From Curvibacter sp. (lineage in GTDB: Bacteria; Pseudomonadota; Gammaproteobacteria; Burkholderiales; Burkholderiaceae_C): 64,000 nucleotides of DNA. Within the stretch, counting starts at the first letter, position 1. Every line of letters begins with the position of its first letter. The notes under the pieces were generated by a model, which did not search any database, was not told the DNA's origin, and saw only the letters and a program-made list of their open reading frames with translations. Shown here piece after piece: positions 18,739 to 27,116 of the stretch. The stretch covers positions 1-64,000 of the forward strand of contig JAHRYV010000005.1 of assembly GCA_020621965.1 (NCBI GenBank). Reading direction: 5' to 3'. The position numbers and the translations under genes were made by a program.

Positions 18739-21408
18739 TCAGGGACTCTGCGGCTGCAGCTCGAGCGCGATCGGACAGGAGCGGTCGCCGTCCTCGACCG
18801 GCCCTTCGGCAAAACCGAGCCGGTGCGCCAGGTCGCGCATGGGCCGGTTCTCCAGGATGACGTTGCCGACCAGACGCCGCGTGCCGCGCGCGCGCAGATA
18901 GCGGATCAGCTTGTCCAGCAACAGCCGGCCCAGACCCTGGCCCTTGAGGTCGGAGCGCACGATGATGCCGAACTCGGCCTCCTGGTTGTCGGGGTCGACG
19001 GTCGCGCGCACCACACCCAGAGTCTGCTCCGTGCCGGCGGCATCCGAACTCACGGCGACAAAGGCCATCTCGCGCTCGTAGTCGATCTGCACCAGGCGCG
19101 CCAGCTCGCTGCGCTCGATGCCGCGGCGGCTGTAGAAAATCCGCATGCGGATGTCCTCGGGCTCGAGTTGCTCCAGGAAGGCGCGGTGCTGCAGCTCGTC
19201 CTCCGGCCGCACGGGCCGCAGCGTCAGCACGCGCCCGCTCCAGGGCAACGTCTCGCTCAGCTCGGCCGGGTAGGGACGGATGGCAAAGCTGTCGGCGCCG
19301 GCGGGGCCGCGGGCGCTCACGCGGATGCGCGCATCCAGGGCGATCACCCCCTCCTCGTTGGCCAGCAGCGGATTGATGTCGAGTTCGGCCAGCTCGGGAA
19401 TGTCGGCCAGCAGTTGCGACACCGTCACCAGCACGCCCAGCAGGGCCGCCTCGTCGGCCGCCGGCGTGTCACGCCAGGCGCCCAGCAGCCGGGCCACCCG
19501 CGTGCGCGCCACCAGCGCGCGCGCCAGGGGCACGTTGAGCGGCGGCAGCGCCACCGCGCGGTCGGCCAGCACCTCGACCGCCGTGCCGCCCTGGCCGAAC
19601 AGCACCACCGGGCCGAACACGCTGTCGATGCTGGCGCCCACGATCAGCTCGCGGGCATGGGCACGCCGGACCATGGCCTGCACGGTGAAGCCCTGCAGAC
19701 GGGCCTCGGGCCGCGCCTGGCGCACCCGCGCCAGCATGGACTGCGCGGCCGCCTCGACAACCGCCGCGCTGCCCAGATTGAGCACCACGCCGCCGACGTC
19801 CGACTTGTGCGTGATGTCGTCGGACAGGATCTTCAGCACCACCGGGTAGCCGATGGCCTCGGCCGCCGCGACCGCGGCTTGCGGTTCTGGGGCGACACGG
19901 CGTGCGGCCGCCACCGGGATGCGGTAGGCGGCCAGCACCGCCTTGGCCTCCGGCTCGCTGAGCAGCTCACGGCCGCTGGCCAGCACCTGCTGCACCAGGG
20001 AACGCACCGCCGCGACGTCGACCGCCGCCCCGCTGACGCCCGCCGGCGGCGCCTCCAGCAGCTGCGCCTGGTTGCGGCGGTAGGTCACGCCCATGGTGAA
20101 GGCGCGCACCGCCTCCTCGGGCGTCTCGAAACCGGCGATGCCGGCCTGGCGAAAGAGCTGGCGCGCCTCGTCCACGGCGCCGTCGCCCAGCCAGCAGCCC
20201 AGCAGACGCGGCGGATCGCTGCGGGCCAGGGGCAGCAGCGCGCGCGCAATGTCGGCGCTGGGCACGATGGCGGTGGGCGCATGGATGAAGAGCACGGCAC
20301 CGGCGGCCGGATCCTCGGCCAGGGTCTGCAGGGCCTGCACATAACGCTGCACCGGCGCGTCGCCGATGATGTCCACCGGATTGGCATGTGACCAGTTGGC
20401 GGGCAGTTGGGCGTCGAGCCGCTGCAGCGTGGCCGGCGCCAGCTCGGCCAGCGTCACCCCCATGTGGGCCGCGGCATCCGCCGCCATGACGCCGGCGCCG
20501 CCGCCGTTGGTGAGGATGGTGAGCGCGTCGGCCGTGTTACCCCGATACCGTGCCAGCGTCTCGGCTGCCAGGAAAAGCTGCTGCAGGGTGTCGACGCGCA
20601 GCATGCCGGCGCGCGCGATGGCCGCGTCATACACCAGGTCCGAGCCGGCCAGGGCCCCGGTGTGCGAGGCCGCCGCGCGCTGGCCCTGCGGCGAGCGCCC
20701 GGCCTTGACCACGATGACCGGCTTGTTGCGCGCCGCCGCGCGCGCCGCCGACATGAACTTGCGCGGCGACTCGATGGACTCGATGTAGAGCAGGATGGCG
20801 CGCGTGCGCGCGTCGCTGCCCAGGTAGTCCAGCAGGTCGCCGAAATCGACGTCGGCATGCTCGCCCAGCGAGAGGAAATGCGAGAAGCCGATGCCGCGCG
20901 AACCGGCCCAGTCCAGCATCGCCGTCATCAGGGCGCCGGACTGGGTGACGAAGGCCAGCTCGCCGGGGCGCGCGCCGATGTGCGCAAAGCTGGCGTTCAG
21001 GCCCTGGTGCGGCGCCAGCAGACCGATGCAGTTGGGGCCGAGGATGCGCAGCAGCTTGGGGCGCGCGGCGTCCAGCATGGCCTGCTTTTGCGCCGCGTCC
21101 AGCCCGGCGGTCAGCACCACGGCCGCGCGTGTGCCGCGCTCGGCCAGCTCGGCGATCAGCCCCGGCACCGTGGCCGGCGGTGTGCACAGCACGGCCAGGT
21201 CGGGCACGGCCGGCAGGGCCGGCACATTCGGATAAACCGGCTGGCCATCGAGCTCGCGGTACTTGGGGTTGACGGCATAGACCGGGCCGGCAAAACCCTG
21301 GCGCAGATTGCACCAGACGGTGCGGCCCACGCTGTGCGGCCGCACGGAGGCGCCAAAGACTGCCACCGAGGCCGGCGTCAGCAGGTAGTCCAGATTACGG
21401 ATGCTCAT
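18739..21408 (-). CDS. Pat/ACD-type protein: NDP-forming acyl-CoA synthetase domains plus GNAT acetyltransferase
   Basis: 889 residues. Order: a CoA-binding Rossmann domain (LLTPASVAVFGASVRPHSVG), succinyl-CoA-ligase-like domains with ILGPNCIGLLAP and the loop SHTGALAGSDL, an ATP-grasp part (YPVVLKILSDDITHKSDVGGV), and a C-terminal GNAT domain with SDLKGQGLGRLLLDKL, the acetyl-CoA loop. This is the layout of Salmonella Pat / E. coli PatZ, which acetylates and shuts off acetyl-CoA synthetase. The gene sits directly upstream of such a synthetase on the same strand. The His of SHTGALAG is kept, so residual acyl-CoA synthetase activity cannot be excluded. ATG 21408 (MSIRNLDYLL) is the likely start. 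Confidence 0.85.
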   Translation of the reverse strand: MSIRNLDYLLTPASVAVFGASVRPHSVGRTVWCNLRQGFAGPVYAVNPKYRELDGQPVYPNVPALPAVPDLAVLCTPPATVPGLIAELAERGTRAAVVLTAGLDAAQKQAMLDAARPKLLRILGPNCIGLLAPHQGLNASFAHIGARPGELAFVTQSGALMTAMLDWAGSRGIGFSHFLSLGEHADVDFGDLLDYLGSDARTRAILLYIESIESPRKFMSAARAAARNKPVIVVKAGRSPQGQRAAASHTGALAGSDLVYDAAIARAGMLRVDTLQQLFLAAETLARYRGNTADALTILTNGGGAGVMAADAAAHMGVTLAELAPATLQRLDAQLPANWSHANPVDIIGDAPVQRYVQALQTLAEDPAAGAVLFIHAPTAIVPSADIARALLPLARSDPPRLLGCWLGDGAVDEARQLFRQAGIAGFETPEEAVRAFTMGVTYRRNQAQLLEAPPAGVSGAAVDVAAVRSLVQQVLASGRELLSEPEAKAVLAAYRIPVAAARRVAPEPQAAVAAAEAIGYPVVLKILSDDITHKSDVGGVVLNLGSAAVVEAAAQSMLARVRQARPEARLQGFTVQAMVRRAHARELIVGASIDSVFGPVVLFGQGGTAVEVLADRAVALPPLNVPLARALVARTRVARLLGAWRDTPAADEAALLGVLVTVSQLLADIPELAELDINPLLANEEGVIALDARIRVSARGPAGADSFAIRPYPAELSETLPWSGRVLTLRPVRPEDELQHRAFLEQLEPEDIRMRIFYSRRGIERSELARLVQIDYEREMAFVAVSSDAAGTEQTLGVVRATVDPDNQEAEFGIIVRSDLKGQGLGRLLLDKLIRYLRARGTRRLVGNVILENRPMRDLAHRLGFAEGPVEDGDRSCPIALELQPQSP

Positions 21409-21437
21409 GCGCGTCAGGCCTCCGGTTGGTGGACCCG

Positions 21438-21465
21438 ACTGTACCTGCATTGCGCAGCCACGCAA
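21438..21465 (-). promoter_or_regulatory. Candidate sigma-70 promoter of the Pat-like gene
   Basis: Leftward, TTGCGT (21465-21460), 16 bases, TACAGT (21443-21438). The expected start is about 20 bases before the ATG at 21408. Both hexamers are imperfect, so this is a weak call. Confidence 0.3.
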
Positions 21466-21481
21466 CGCAGCTACATAAATT

Positions 21482-21500
21482 GGAGCGCGGCGAGCGCTCC
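21482..21500 (-). terminator. Hairpin behind the ZnuD-like receptor gene
   Basis: A 7-bp stem GGAGCGC / GCGCTCC with a five-base loop, 20 bases after the receptor stop. Reading leftward it is followed by AATTTAT, a poor but AT-rich tail. Probably a weak intrinsic terminator separating the metal-uptake operon from the Pat-like gene. Confidence 0.45.
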
Positions 21501-21519
21501 GGCGTTGCGCCAGCGCGAC

Positions 21520-23532
21520 TCAGAAGCTCAGCTGCAGGCCGGCCTTGAGGCTGCGCCCGGGCAGGGGCGCGCGGCCCGGCGCGGTCTGCGTCAGGATAGA
21601 GTTGGCGCTGTAGGCCAGGGTATCGCCCAGGTTGTCCAGTCGCGCGTACCACAGCAGCTGCGCGCCGCCGGAGCGCAGCCGGTAGGTCAGCGCCGCATGC
21701 CACAGCGTGTAGCCCGCGGTGGGCAGCTGGCCGTCGGGCACCCGGTCCTGGGCGGCGAGCTGGTCCACCCCGACACGCGCGCCCGCCCCCCCCTGCTGCC
21801 AGTGCAGCGTGGCCCCGAGGCGCAGCGGCGCGATGCGCGGCAGCGGCTGGCCGGTGCTGCTGTTCTCGGCCCGCACGCTGTCGGCGCGCAGCCCCAGGTC
21901 CAGGCTGCCGCCGCGCTCGAGCAGGCGGACGTTGCCGCTGGCCTCCACACCGGAAAAACGCGCCGGCACCTGGGTGTAGCGGTACTCGGGCGGCACGGTG
22001 GACGGATTGCTGAGCTCAAGCGCGATGTAGTTGCTGAACTGGTGCTGGAAGAGTTGCAGCTGGGCACGATGGGCGCCGCGCTGCCAGCCCAGGCCGACGT
22101 CGACGTTGCTGGACCGCTCCTTGGCGAGGTCCGGGTTGCCGATCTCGTAGGCGTTGGTGGCTACGTGCTCGCCATGGGCAAACAACTCGTAGTCTTTCGG
22201 TGCGCGCTCGTTCCACGACAGGTTGCCGGTGACTTGCCACTCGGGCGAGGTCTTCCACAGCGCACCCAGCGCCTGGCTGGTCGGCGTGTAACTGCGCGTG
22301 GCCGGCGTGAAGGTGACCAGGGTCGGATGACCGAGCGATTCGACCTGCACGTTCTCCACCCGCGCGCCGGCGCTGAGCCGGCCCCAGGCGGTCGTGTACT
22401 CCTCGTGCGCAAACGCGGCGCCGGCGCGCGTGCGGCTGTAGGGCGCGTAGGCCTCGGTGCCGTCGGCGGAAAACTCGTTGTGCTCGAACTGCAGGCCGAG
22501 CACGCCGTCGAGCGCGCCCCAGCGGGCCTGGCGCGCCTGCAGGCGCAACTCATGCCCCTGGTTCTTGAACAGCGTGCCGGCCACGCCGGCGTCGGACTCG
22601 GTGTGGCGGTAGTCGCTGCGGCTGAACTGCGCCTGCACGCTGCGCAGCGGGCCGCTGAAGTCGCGCAGTTCGCCCTCCAGCGCCAGCCGGGTCGAGCGCA
22701 TGGCGATGCTCACCTCGTCCTCGGCCACGGTGCCGTAGCTGCTGTCCTGGGTGGAGAGCGCCGCGCCGAGGTAGCCGCGTTCGAAGTACAAGGTGCCGCC
22801 GAGCGCGCCGCCCCAGCTCTGGCTGGCCGAGTTGCACAGGCGCCGGGCCGTGGTCGTGACGCCGCCGCGCGTGCAGGCGATGTCCAGCGGCACCGCCACG
22901 TCCTGGGTCTGGCGCGACATGGCGTCCACGTGCAGGGTGTAACGCCGCGTGCCGGCGTCGAGCAGCACGGCGCCGCTTTGCTCGTGGTTGCCGGTGGCCC
23001 CGGCGACATCGGCCTTGCCACTCACGCCGCCGCCGGCGTCGAACAGCGGCTCGCGCGCGATCCGGCTGTCGATGACGTTGACCACGCCGCCCACGGCGCT
23101 GCCGCCGTACTGCAGCGTGGCCGGCCCGCGCAGCACCTCGATGCGTTCGACCAGCAAGGGCTCCAGCGTGACGGCGTGGTCATAACTCAGGCTGGAGACG
23201 TCCTGGCTGGCGCCGCCGTTGCTCAGGACGCGGATGCGGTCGCCGTCCAGGCCACGGATCACCGGGCGGCTGGCGTTGGGGCCGAAGTAGGTGCTGCTGA
23301 CGCCGGGCGTGCCGTCCAGCGTCTCGCCCAGCGTGGGGCGGGTGCGCAGCACCAGCTCGTCGCGCTCCAGGCGCAACACGGGGGCCATCAGGTCCTGGGC
23401 ACCGAGCGGGTTGCCGGTCACGGTGACGGCCTCCAGCGTGGGCTCCTCCTGGGCCCAGGCCGGCAGAGCCGCCAGGGCGAGCACGGCGAGAGCCGTGCGG
23501 GAAAACGAAGGAAAAGTCTTGGGGTCTGGCAT
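21520..23532 (-). CDS. TonB-dependent outer-membrane receptor, ZnuD-like
   Basis: A 670-residue receptor. It has a signal peptide (ending PAWAQ), a TonB-box-like LEAVTVTG and a plug domain (PTLGETLDGTPGVSSTYFG, RPVIRGLDGDRIRVLSNG, VERIEVLRGPATLQYGGSAVGGVVNV), followed by a 22-strand-type barrel ending in LKAGLQLSF with a terminal Phe. The plug sequence is of the kind found in ZnuD, the zinc receptor of Neisseria. Its place at the end of an operon with a His-rich ABC permease supports a zinc or similar metal substrate. No Zur box was recognised. Substrate is inference. Confidence 0.82.
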   Translation of the reverse strand: MPDPKTFPSFSRTALAVLALAALPAWAQEEPTLEAVTVTGNPLGAQDLMAPVLRLERDELVLRTRPTLGETLDGTPGVSSTYFGPNASRPVIRGLDGDRIRVLSNGGASQDVSSLSYDHAVTLEPLLVERIEVLRGPATLQYGGSAVGGVVNVIDSRIAREPLFDAGGGVSGKADVAGATGNHEQSGAVLLDAGTRRYTLHVDAMSRQTQDVAVPLDIACTRGGVTTTARRLCNSASQSWGGALGGTLYFERGYLGAALSTQDSSYGTVAEDEVSIAMRSTRLALEGELRDFSGPLRSVQAQFSRSDYRHTESDAGVAGTLFKNQGHELRLQARQARWGALDGVLGLQFEHNEFSADGTEAYAPYSRTRAGAAFAHEEYTTAWGRLSAGARVENVQVESLGHPTLVTFTPATRSYTPTSQALGALWKTSPEWQVTGNLSWNERAPKDYELFAHGEHVATNAYEIGNPDLAKERSSNVDVGLGWQRGAHRAQLQLFQHQFSNYIALELSNPSTVPPEYRYTQVPARFSGVEASGNVRLLERGGSLDLGLRADSVRAENSSTGQPLPRIAPLRLGATLHWQQGGAGARVGVDQLAAQDRVPDGQLPTAGYTLWHAALTYRLRSGGAQLLWYARLDNLGDTLAYSANSILTQTAPGRAPLPGRSLKAGLQLSF

Positions 23533-23603
23533 GTCGGTCTCGTTGAATCAAAAAGCGCGAATCCACACCGGCAGCGGGCCCGGTGTGAGGCGGCAGTGGG
23601 GAT

Positions 23604-23981
23604 TCAGCGAGACAGCGGTGGCGCGCGCGCCGCGAAGGCGGCGCAGGGTTGCGGCCACAGGGACGACAGCAGGCTCCAGGCGGCCAGCACGGGCAGCGCC
23701 GCGACGGCCGGCGCGGGCAGCTGCGGCAGCGGTGCGCCGTGGCCGAGCTGGTCGTACAGGCGGCAGTCGCCGTCTTCATCGGCCGGCGCCAGCAGGTGGG
23801 CCAGCAGGCCGGCCGCGGGAGCATCGACGGCTTGAACGACCGCCTCGTGCGCCGCCGGCCCGGCGTGCAGCACGCCGTGCGCCAGCCCCAGCAGTTGCGC
23901 CCACAGCAGCGCCAGCACGAGCAGCATCGTGCCCGGCAGTTGCCGGCGCGGTGCCGTGGCGAGGGTGGAGCGGCGCAGCAT
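23604..23981 (-). CDS. DUF2946-like small membrane/secreted protein
   Basis: A 125-residue protein. An N-terminal hydrophobic segment (TMLLVLALLWAQLLGLAHGVLH) and a C-terminal one (AALPVLAAWSLLSSLWP) flank an acidic, Cys-containing middle part (HLLAPADEDGDCRLYDQLGHG). The C-x-x-Y-D-Q-x-x-H pattern is typical of DUF2946-type proteins, which often accompany metal-uptake receptors. It lies between the DUF3299 and receptor genes on the same strand. The Asp, Cys and His residues could bind metal; function is unknown. Confidence 0.62.
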   Translation of the reverse strand: MLRRSTLATAPRRQLPGTMLLVLALLWAQLLGLAHGVLHAGPAAHEAVVQAVDAPAAGLLAHLLAPADEDGDCRLYDQLGHGAPLPQLPAPAVAALPVLAAWSLLSSLWPQPCAAFAARAPPLSR

Positions 23982-24008
23982 GGGAATCTGGAGCGGAAGA
24001 AAAGCGGA

Positions 24009-24515
24009 TTACTCCACCGGCACGGCGTCGGTGATGCGGTAATACAGGCCGTAGGGGTCGTTGGGCAGCACGGCCAGGCGGCCCTGCACCACCAGCGGCT
24101 CCAGGCCATAGCGGATCGGCTTCTTGCTCTTCACCTCGATCATGCTCTCCGGCCCGCCGGGCAGGCAGAAGGAGCAGGACAGCGGCACGGAACTCAGCAG
24201 GAAATGGGTCTGCTTCTCGCCCGGCTCCAGCGGCATCATGAAACCCTGCACGCGCTGGGGCTTGTTGTCCAGCGCCAGGATCTCGGGCGGGAACACCGGC
24301 AGCACGCGGTTTTTCTCGACCTTGGTTTTCACCTGGGTCAGCAGCGACCAGGGCAGGACGTCGGCGCGCTCCTTCAGCGGCGGAAACGGGCTTTGCGGGC
24401 TGTGCACGCCGGCGCCGCTGCCGCTGGGCACCCCGCCGGCAATGGGCGGGGCCAGCTGGGCCTGCGCGAACTGCGCCGCGAGCAGCAGCAGGAAGGAGGA
24501 AAGAAGTGCACGCAT
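24009..24515 (-). CDS. DUF3299 family exported protein
   Basis: A 168-residue protein with a short signal peptide (ALLSSFLLLLAAQFAQAQ). The DUF3299 character is clear in LPVFPPEILALDNKPQRVQGFMMPLEPGEKQTHFLL and SVPLSCSFCLPGGPESMIEV, where CSFC could bind a metal or form a disulfide. In several proteobacteria such genes sit beside a MacB-like ABC pair in zinc-responsive operons, as here. Three bases separate it from the permease stop. Biochemical role is unknown. Confidence 0.78.
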   Translation of the reverse strand: MRALLSSFLLLLAAQFAQAQLAPPIAGGVPSGSGAGVHSPQSPFPPLKERADVLPWSLLTQVKTKVEKNRVLPVFPPEILALDNKPQRVQGFMMPLEPGEKQTHFLLSSVPLSCSFCLPGGPESMIEVKSKKPIRYGLEPLVVQGRLAVLPNDPYGLYYRITDAVPVE

Positions 24516-24518
24516 TTT

Positions 24519-25730
24519 TTATCTCGAATTCAGCAATTGTCCCGCTTCGGCGCGGTAGGCGCCCAGCGCGGGCAGCAAAGCGGCCAGGGTGGCCACGATC
24601 AGAGCCAGGGCCGGGACCCAAAGTTCCACGCCCAGCCAGAGCCAGCCCGTCATGGGCAGCGACTGCTGGGCGGCCAATAAATAGCCTAGCAGGCCTGTCA
24701 AGCCATGCCCCGCCACCAGGCCCAGCACGGTGGCCAGGCCGGCCAGCCACAGCGCCTCGCCCAGCAGCAGCGCGGCCAGCCGGCGCGGCGGCGCACCCAA
24801 CATGCGCAGCAGGGCCAGGTCCGCGCGCCGCTCGCGCACCGCGCTCCACAGCGCGATGAAGACGCTCAGGCCCGCGGTCAGCAGCAGCACGGCGGCAAAA
24901 CCGCGCAGCACGTCGGCCCCCACGCCCACCATGCGCAGCAGGCGTGTGATCTCCAGCGCCGGCGCGGCCGCCTGCAGGTTCGTGCTGGTGTTCACGTAGC
25001 GCGGGAAGCTGGCCGCCGCCAGCGGGCTGCGGTAGCGCACCAGGGCCAGGGTGATCTCGCGCGTTTCATCCTCGTGGTCGGTCTCGTGCGCTTCGTCCTT
25101 GCCATGGGCCACCTCGTGCACCTCCCAGACCGACTCGGTGGCCGTGAGCAGCAGGCGGTCGAGCACGCAGGCGCAGGGCGCCAGCACGCCGCTGACCTGG
25201 TAGGGATGGGCCGCATGGCCGGGCGCGTCGCCGCTGTCGGCCAGACCGTGCGCGCCGGCGAATTGCTGGCCCGGCTGCAGGCCGGTGGCCAACGCGGCCT
25301 GGTCGCCCAGCACCACCTCCATGGGCTGCTGCCAGAGCCGGCCCTGGGCCAGCTGCGCGCCGTAGTGCTGCGGGTAGGCGTGCGTGGTGCCGACGATGCG
25401 AAAACCGCGGTAGCTGTCACCCAGGCTCAGCGGGATCAGCTGGGCCACGCGCGCGTCCTGCGCCAGCGCCTGCGCTGCGCGCAGCGGGATGTTGCCCGGC
25501 GGCACGTCCAGGTGGAACACGCCGGCCAGTATCAGTTGCAGCGGACTGCCCTTGGCGCCAACCACCGCGTCGATGCCGGCGAGGTCGCGCTCGAAGGCGC
25601 GGTCGAGCTGCGCGCGCGTGAGCAGCACCAGCGTGATGGCCGCCAGCCCCAGGGTGAGCAGCAGCAGGTTGAGCACCGTGGCCAGCGGCCGGGCCCACAG
25701 GTAGCGCCAGGACAGCGCCAGGGTCTTCAT
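24519..25730 (-). CDS. FtsX/MacB-type ABC transporter permease with acidic His-rich loop
   Basis: A 403-residue permease with one N-terminal membrane helix (ATVLNLLLLTLGLAAITLVLL), a large periplasmic domain, and three C-terminal helices in roughly residues 275-400, the FtsX layout. Within the periplasmic part, about residues 198-218, lies EVHEVAHGKDEAHETDHEDE, four His and eight acidic residues in 20 positions. This looks like a metal-binding insert. It overlaps its ATPase gene by four bases (ATGA). Together they form a MacB-like transporter in which substrate handling is periplasmic. The metal link is inferred from the loop and the receptor gene downstream. Confidence 0.82.
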   Translation of the reverse strand: MKTLALSWRYLWARPLATVLNLLLLTLGLAAITLVLLTRAQLDRAFERDLAGIDAVVGAKGSPLQLILAGVFHLDVPPGNIPLRAAQALAQDARVAQLIPLSLGDSYRGFRIVGTTHAYPQHYGAQLAQGRLWQQPMEVVLGDQAALATGLQPGQQFAGAHGLADSGDAPGHAAHPYQVSGVLAPCACVLDRLLLTATESVWEVHEVAHGKDEAHETDHEDETREITLALVRYRSPLAAASFPRYVNTSTNLQAAAPALEITRLLRMVGVGADVLRGFAAVLLLTAGLSVFIALWSAVRERRADLALLRMLGAPPRRLAALLLGEALWLAGLATVLGLVAGHGLTGLLGYLLAAQQSLPMTGWLWLGVELWVPALALIVATLAALLPALGAYRAEAGQLLNSR

Positions 25731-26383
25731 GTGCTTGCCTCGCGCGCCGCGTCGAGATCCAGCACCTGGGCCTGCGGCAAGGCCTGGACCACACGGGCGT
25801 CATGGGTGGCGATCACCAGCGTGGCGCCGCAGCGTTGCGCGCTGGTCTGCAGCAGGGCCAGGGCCTCGCGCGCGGCCACGTCGTCCAGGCTGGCCGTGGG
25901 CTCGTCGGCCAGGATGACTTGCGGGCTCAACAGCACCGCGCGCGCCAGTGCCACACGCTGGGCCTGCCCGCCCGAGAGCTGCTGCGGCCGCCGCGTCGCC
26001 AGTTCGGCCACGCCCAGGGCCTGCAGCGCCGCCGTGATGGCCGCCTCATCGCCGGCCAAGCCGGCGGCGAAATAGACCAGTTCCAGGTTGCCGGCCACCG
26101 TGAGCGCGTCGCTCAGGTAGAGTTTCTGCGGCAGGAAACCGATATGGCGCGCGCGCCAGGCGTCGCGCTGCACCGGTGTCAGCGTCGCCAGCGCCTGGCC
26201 CGCCACGGCGATCGTCCCCGCGCTGGGGCGCAACAGGCCGGCCGCCAGCGCCAGCCAGCTCGATTTGCCGCTGCCCGAGCGCCCGCGCAGCAGCAGCACG
26301 CCGCCTTGCGCCACCTCGACGTCGGGAAAACTCAACTCCGCCCCGCCCGGGTACTGGCAGGCCAGGGACCGCGTCTGGATCAT
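25727..26383 (-). CDS. ABC transporter ATP-binding protein (LolD/MacB type)
   Basis: A 218-residue ATPase. Walker A is LRGRSGSGKSSWL, the signature is QLSGGQAQRVALARAVLLSP, Walker B is VILADEPTASLDD and the switch His is in LVIATHDARVV. It energises the adjacent FtsX-type permease. Its ATG overlaps the msrA stop by four bases (ATGA), so it is translationally coupled to msrA. Confidence 0.9.
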   Translation of the reverse strand: MIQTRSLACQYPGGAELSFPDVEVAQGGVLLLRGRSGSGKSSWLALAAGLLRPSAGTIAVAGQALATLTPVQRDAWRARHIGFLPQKLYLSDALTVAGNLELVYFAAGLAGDEAAITAALQALGVAELATRRPQQLSGGQAQRVALARAVLLSPQVILADEPTASLDDVAAREALALLQTSAQRCGATLVIATHDARVVQALPQAQVLDLDAAREAST

Positions 26384-26934
26384 GCGCCGGCCTCCGGCTT
26401 GAGCAGCTCGGCAAACTGCTTCCTGAACTTGGCCACCTTGGGGCCGACCACCACGGCGCAGTAGCCCTGGTTCGGGTGCTGGGCGTAGTAATCCTGGTGG
26501 TAATCTTCGGCCGGCCAGTAGTTGGCCAGCGGCAGCACCTCGGTGACGAGGGGCGCGTCGTAGACCTGGGCCTGCTCCAGCTCGGCCATCAGCGCGCGCG
26601 CCACCTGCTCCTGCTCGGGCTGGGTGTAATAGATGGCGCTGCGGTATTGGGTGCCGACGTCGTTGCCCTGGCGGTTCAGGGTCGTGGGGTCGTGGGTGGC
26701 GAAGAAGATGCCCAGCAGTTGGCGCACGCTGACCTGCGCCGGGTCATAAACCAGGCGCACCACCTCGTTGTGGCCGGTGTCGCCGCGGCAGACCTGTTCG
26801 TAGCTGGGGTGCTCCAGTTGGCCGTTGCTGTAGCCGCTTTGCACGTCGAGCACGCCGCGCACGCGCAGGAACACGGCTTCGGTGCACCAGAAGCAGCCGC
26901 CGCCGAGGACGAGGACGGGCAGGGAGTCGGGCAT
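26380..26934 (-). CDS. msrA: Peptide methionine (S)-S-oxide reductase
   Basis: A 184-residue enzyme that reduces methionine-S-sulfoxide in proteins. The catalytic motif GGGCFWCTEAVFL (Cys near residue 15) is at the N-terminus, and GYSNGQLEHPSYEQVCRGDTGHNEVVRLVYDP and YCAVVVGPKVAKF follow. The downstream resolving cysteine of some MsrA types is limited to NQGYCAV. It is the first gene of the leftward unit with the ABC/DUF3299/receptor genes and coupled to the ATPase gene by ATGA. Confidence 0.93.
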   Translation of the reverse strand: MPDSLPVLVLGGGCFWCTEAVFLRVRGVLDVQSGYSNGQLEHPSYEQVCRGDTGHNEVVRLVYDPAQVSVRQLLGIFFATHDPTTLNRQGNDVGTQYRSAIYYTQPEQEQVARALMAELEQAQVYDAPLVTEVLPLANYWPAEDYHQDYYAQHPNQGYCAVVVGPKVAKFRKQFAELLKPEAGA

Positions 26935-27052
26935 GGGGAGTACTTGCGAGTGAAGAATCCCCGCATCTTAGGGTAGGGCCCGCCGGCCCGCCTTTACCCG
27001 GGATTTACCGCACGCCCATCCAGCGCCGGTACGAAACCGGCACCATATCGGC

Positions 27053-27101
27053 TTGACGGGCGGCGGGGCGGCGATTACATTACTAACCAATCAGTCATTA
27101 A
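27053..27101 (+). promoter_or_regulatory. Promoter and likely operator of the tetR-RND operon
   Basis: TTGACG (27053-27058), a 17-base spacer, and TACATT (27076-27081) form a good sigma-70 promoter. An imperfect dyad, TTACTAACCAATCAGTCA (27080-27097), overlaps the minus-10 end and the start point. This is where TetR-family autorepressors usually bind. The leader to the ATG at 27117 is about 30 bases. Confidence 0.6.
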
Positions 27102-27116
27102 CATCGTGATCCGTTC

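Noticed and set aside
20407-23835. Very long plus-strand frame across the Pat-like and receptor genes
   Set aside because: It spans two well-supported minus-strand genes and their spacer; the composition is typical of antisense frames in GC-rich DNA.
26935-27050. Zur box upstream of msrA
   Set aside because: No AT-rich GTTATA-type palindrome is present; the region is GC-rich with no convincing dyad.
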